Positions 61,224-64,000 of a stretch of DNA of 64,000 bases are shown piece after piece. A program made the position numbers and the translations under genes. Location of the stretch: positions 124,001 to 188,000 of the forward strand of contig CAMCHQ010000002.1 of NCBI GenBank assembly GCA_945874765.1. Reading direction: 5' to 3'. The stretch comes from an uncultured Clostridia bacterium. Lineage in GTDB: Bacteria; Bacillota; Clostridia; Oscillospirales; Acutalibacteraceae. Under the pieces are notes generated by a model, which saw only the letters and a program-made list of their open reading frames with translations, did no database searches and was not told the DNA's origin. Numbering within the stretch: position 1 is the stretch's first letter; every line of letters begins with the position of its first letter.

Positions 61224-62147
61224 ATGAAAGCTATAAAAGAACACTTTGAAGAATTTAAAAATCCCTGCTATTTTTCAAGAGTTGATAACAATCACATTTT
61301 AGGATTGCATATTGGATTAGATGACAAGGGAAGAAAGTGCATAGAATTACGAACCAAAAAGTTTTCTGTAAGAAGAATAACCGGAACTAATGTTATTGAG
61401 GTTGGTCAATTCAAAAACAACAATTACTATAGTATTAGATTCACTTTAATAAATGATGAAATGTCTGGATTGTTTTATAAATTCTGCGAAGATTTAGTTG
61501 AAGAAACAAGAACTTTAAAACTTGAGGAAGAAGGATATCAAGCTGTAGTAGAAAGATACCTACAATGGAAAAGGATGTTTGTTTCGTCAAAAAAAGATTT
61601 GCTAACAGAAATACAAATCATGGGATTAATTGGTGAAATTCTTTTTTTAAAAGGAAATCTTGCTGAAAGAATCGGTCTCTCAAATGCATTGAAAAGTTGG
61701 AGTGGTCAAGAATTAACACACAAGGATTTCTCATATAAAGACTCTTGGTTTGAGTGTAAAGCGATTTCAAGAAGTACATTAACAGTCAAAATATCTTCAT
61801 TAGAACAACTCGATAGTAATGTTGATGGTGAGTTGGTTGTTTATTCACTTGAAAAAATGAGCGAGGTATATAACGGAATATCATTAAACAGTCTAATTTT
61901 AGATACCGCAAAATTGTTTGAAACCGCAGAAGAAAAAGAAGATTTTTTATCGAAAGTTGCACTTCAAGGATATGAATACAATACATATTATGACTCTTTT
62001 GTTTATGAGATTTCTTCTTTTCATAGATATTTGGTTAATGATGATTTCCCAAAATTAACTAGGAAACAAATCAACAAAGCCATTAGCAGCGCTTCATATG
62101 TTTTATCAATGCCTAAGATAGCTCCCTTTGAAATAAAAGAAAAGTAG
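61224..62147 (+). CDS. PD-(D/E)XK nuclease-fold protein, DUF4420 type
   Basis: A 307-residue protein. The nuclease core is predicted from E138 (GLIGEILFL), D173 and E177-x-K179 in YKDSWFECKAIS. This is the D-x3-E-x-K form of the fold. It is the probable DNA-cutting subunit of the operon. The Z1 stop and this start are separated by 1 base, and the AIPR gene begins 8 bases after its stop, so the products are made in a fixed ratio. Homologues occur next to Z1 and AIPR genes. Confidence 0.83.
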   Translation: MKAIKEHFEEFKNPCYFSRVDNNHILGLHIGLDDKGRKCIELRTKKFSVRRITGTNVIEVGQFKNNNYYSIRFTLINDEMSGLFYKFCEDLVEETRTLKLEEEGYQAVVERYLQWKRMFVSSKKDLLTEIQIMGLIGEILFLKGNLAERIGLSNALKSWSGQELTHKDFSYKDSWFECKAISRSTLTVKISSLEQLDSNVDGELVVYSLEKMSEVYNGISLNSLILDTAKLFETAEEKEDFLSKVALQGYEYNTYYDSFVYEISSFHRYLVNDDFPKLTRKQINKAISSASYVLSMPKIAPFEIKEK

Positions 62148-62155
62148 GTGTAATT

Positions 62156-64000
62156 ATGGATTTCAATGAATACCAAAAAGACTTTATAGAATCAATAAGA
62201 AACGAAGCTGCAATTAGTGAAACTGATGCAGAAGATGAATTCATTGATAGAACTTTAGACATACTTGCAGAGTTTGACGAAATACAAGACCCAATAAGAT
62301 TATATTTTGGCAAGACACGAAAAAATCAAGCTAAAATGCAAATTAATGGCTATGCTTTTGATGAAACAGATCACAGCTTAATCTTATTTATATCGGATTT
62401 TGAAAACTCATTAAATCCATCTAATTTAACTAGTACTCAAATTGATAAATTGTACTGGATGATGTACAACTATCTTGATGAGGTATATTATGGTGATATA
62501 TCTCAATATTGCGATGATTCAGATGATTGTCTTAAGCTTGGTAAACTTATAAAGAAAAGATTTGATGCGATGAATGATGATCCGAATCTTTTGCTGAAAA
62601 TAAAATTTTATATTCTTACTGATAAAAATATTGGTACAAGGTTATTAGATGCGGATTTATTAGGAAATGATCCGTTAAATAAAACTAAAAGAAAATCAAC
62701 TAAGACCAATAAAAAAATAAAAAAATCCGAGTTTGCAGGTAAGCCTTTAGAGATAAATATTTGGAATACTGAAAGATTTTACGAACTTGAAACATTAAAC
62801 AGTAATGAACCTATCAGCATTGATTTTAAAGAAGATTTTAACTATGAAGGAATCCCTTGCTTAAAAGGCAATATCGGAGAAAATTTAGGATATAATGCTT
62901 ATATAGCAATTATTCCGGGAAAATTGTTAGCAGATATATATATCGAGTATGGTAGTAAAGTATTAGAGGGAAATGTGCGCGCTTTTTTAGGTACGAATGC
63001 TAAAAAAGGTGTTAACAGAGGAATTAAAAACACAATTAATACTGAACCAACAAAGTTTTTTACATATAATAACGGCGTTGCGGCAACTGCTGCTGATATT
63101 GAGCTTGAAACAAAGAATGGAGAACTACTAATTACAAATGTTGTTGACCTTCAAATTATTAATGGTGGTCAAACTACTGCAACACTTGCAGAGGCAGTTT
63201 TAAAGAAATCCGAAAATATGGAGCTTAAAGGTATTTATGTTCCAATGAAGATTACCGTAATTGAAGATAGAGAAACAGAAGATGAAGACGGAGTTAGATT
63301 TTATGATAGTATGGTTCAAAACATTGCAAACTATGCTAACAGTCAAAATAAAGTAACTGCTGCCGATTTGTTTTCAAATGATCCATTTCATATTTGGATG
63401 GAAAAAATGTCTAAAAAGATTCTTGCTCCTGCGGTCAAGTATAATATCCCTACCGGATGGTATTATGAAAGATCAAGAAAAAAATATGTTAGAGAGCAAG
63501 AACAAGAGCTCAATAGAAACGGAAGAGATGCTTATAATCGATTTGGTAAGAAGTTCCCTAAAAAGCAAATTATAAATAAAGAACAACTTGCCATGTATCT
63601 TACCACAATTAAATGTAAACCGAATGTTGTTTCAAAAGGTAAGAACTGGGTTTTTAAAGAATTTGGAACACAAATAAAAAAAGAATACAGAGAAAATAAT
63701 GCGATTTTTAATGAATTCTATTTCAAAAAATGTGTTGCGGCCGCAATAGTTTTTAGAAGTGTCGATGGCTATTTGGAATCAAATAAAGATAGTGCAAAGA
63801 AACATACTGGCTTTTGGTACACGGCTGGTGGTTATAAAAGTGATATAGTTCCTTACTCTATTGCCAAAATATTATCAACAATTCCTTATGGATATGATAT
63901 TGATTGGGAAAAAATATGGCAAAATCAATCTATATCAAACGCATTTATGCACGAAATTGAAATTGTAACGAAAATGACAAATGATTTTATTTGTGATAGT
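62156..64000 (+). CDS. AIPR-family (abortive infection) protein, 3' truncated by the window edge
   Basis: The frame is open from ATG 62156, after AGGTG, to the last base, 615 codons. The AIPR family (PF10592) is recognised by FFTYNNGVAATA (NNG near residue 305) and LQIINGGQTTATL (near 335), with a conserved helical region after. A Lys-rich linker (KTKRKSTKTNKKIKKS) lies near 180-195. AIPR proteins are linked to phage resistance by abortive infection. It is the last visible gene of the MORC-Z1 operon. Its C terminus and any later genes lie beyond the window. Confidence 0.88.
   Translation, partial: MDFNEYQKDFIESIRNEAAISETDAEDEFIDRTLDILAEFDEIQDPIRLYFGKTRKNQAKMQINGYAFDETDHSLILFISDFENSLNPSNLTSTQIDKLYWMMYNYLDEVYYGDISQYCDDSDDCLKLGKLIKKRFDAMNDDPNLLLKIKFYILTDKNIGTRLLDADLLGNDPLNKTKRKSTKTNKKIKKSEFAGKPLEINIWNTERFYELETLNSNEPISIDFKEDFNYEGIPCLKGNIGENLGYNAYIAIIPGKLLADIYIEYGSKVLEGNVRAFLGTNAKKGVNRGIKNTINTEPTKFFTYNNGVAATAADIELETKNGELLITNVVDLQIINGGQTTATLAEAVLKKSENMELKGIYVPMKITVIEDRETEDEDGVRFYDSMVQNIANYANSQNKVTAADLFSNDPFHIWMEKMSKKILAPAVKYNIPTGWYYERSRKKYVREQEQELNRNGRDAYNRFGKKFPKKQIINKEQLAMYLTTIKCKPNVVSKGKNWVFKEFGTQIKKEYRENNAIFNEFYFKKCVAAAIVFRSVDGYLESNKDSAKKHTGFWYTAGGYKSDIVPYSIAKILSTIPYGYDIDWEKIWQNQSISNAFMHEIEIVTKMTNDFICDS

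Noticed and set aside
63378-63575. A 65-residue reading frame inside the AIPR gene
   Set aside because: It is an out-of-frame shadow of the AIPR coding sequence, which is open across the whole region.
1-64000. tRNA or rRNA genes
   Set aside because: No cloverleaf-like or rRNA-like sequence was noticed by eye; a tRNA scan would be needed to exclude them fully.

Overview
The window looks like a chromosome segment from a low-GC Gram-positive anaerobe of the class Clostridia, probably a gut or fibre-associated Oscillospirales/Ruminococcaceae-type bacterium. Supporting this are the rpsF-ssb-rpsR operon, a bifunctional AdhE under Rex-type operators, a fruRKA-ptsHI fructose PTS, mreBCD with PBP2, an ECF-type pantothenate transporter gene beside coaX, Gram-positive Shine-Dalgarno sites and many intrinsic terminators. 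This placement is inference; no rRNA or tRNA gene was seen.

Region 1 (1-46.6 kb) is ordinary chromosome. In order it holds a 5'-truncated ClC channel and a GH30-like glycosidase; rpsF-ssb-rpsR behind a consensus promoter; a GNAT acetyltransferase; an XRE regulator overlapping a large DUF2339 membrane protein; a two-domain glycosyltransferase; a structured intergenic element and three Rex-like operators before adhE; an APH-fold kinase; small membrane proteins and a PAP2 phosphatase; rlmH, a WalJ-like hydrolase and murA; a metallophosphoesterase and a HAD phosphatase; nadBC; the fructose PTS; an M28 peptidase; DUF1015, coaX and an ECF S component; yfbR-aspS-hisS; mgsA; mreBCD-PBP2; and an ECF sigma factor with a membrane beta-propeller partner. 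Two non-standard items stand out here. One is a strong promoter driving two micro-ORFs (21 and 28 codons, 34.5-34.8 kb). The other is a probable small RNA behind a promoter with two GTTAG-N6-CTAAC repeats (15.25-15.37 kb).

Region 2 (46.7 kb to the end) is a mobile, AT-rich accessory island. It starts with a large serine recombinase and a leftward operon of small element proteins (a 79-aa protein, a 12-codon micro-ORF, a truncated helix-turn-helix gene and an excisionase-like protein). A second, diverged copy of the same control module lies 2.4-2.8 kb further on. Each copy faces leftward with its regulators, and its outer end carries an extended -10 promoter pointing rightward into cargo. At the first copy this promoter abuts a decapitated DUF2075 helicase, followed by an MBL/VOC gene pair. 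At the second copy it drives a DUF262-DUF1524 (GmrSD-like) gene.

Beyond that lies an anti-phage candidate: a GHKL ATPase fused to a PD-ExK nuclease, then a MORC-like ATPase, a Z1 helicase-like ATPase, a PD-(D/E)XK (DUF4420) protein and an AIPR protein that runs off the window. The last four genes are tightly packed as one operon and match the MORC/Z1 restriction-type systems predicted by comparative genomics. No DNA methyltransferase is visible on the side that can be read, so any partner must lie beyond 64000 or be absent.
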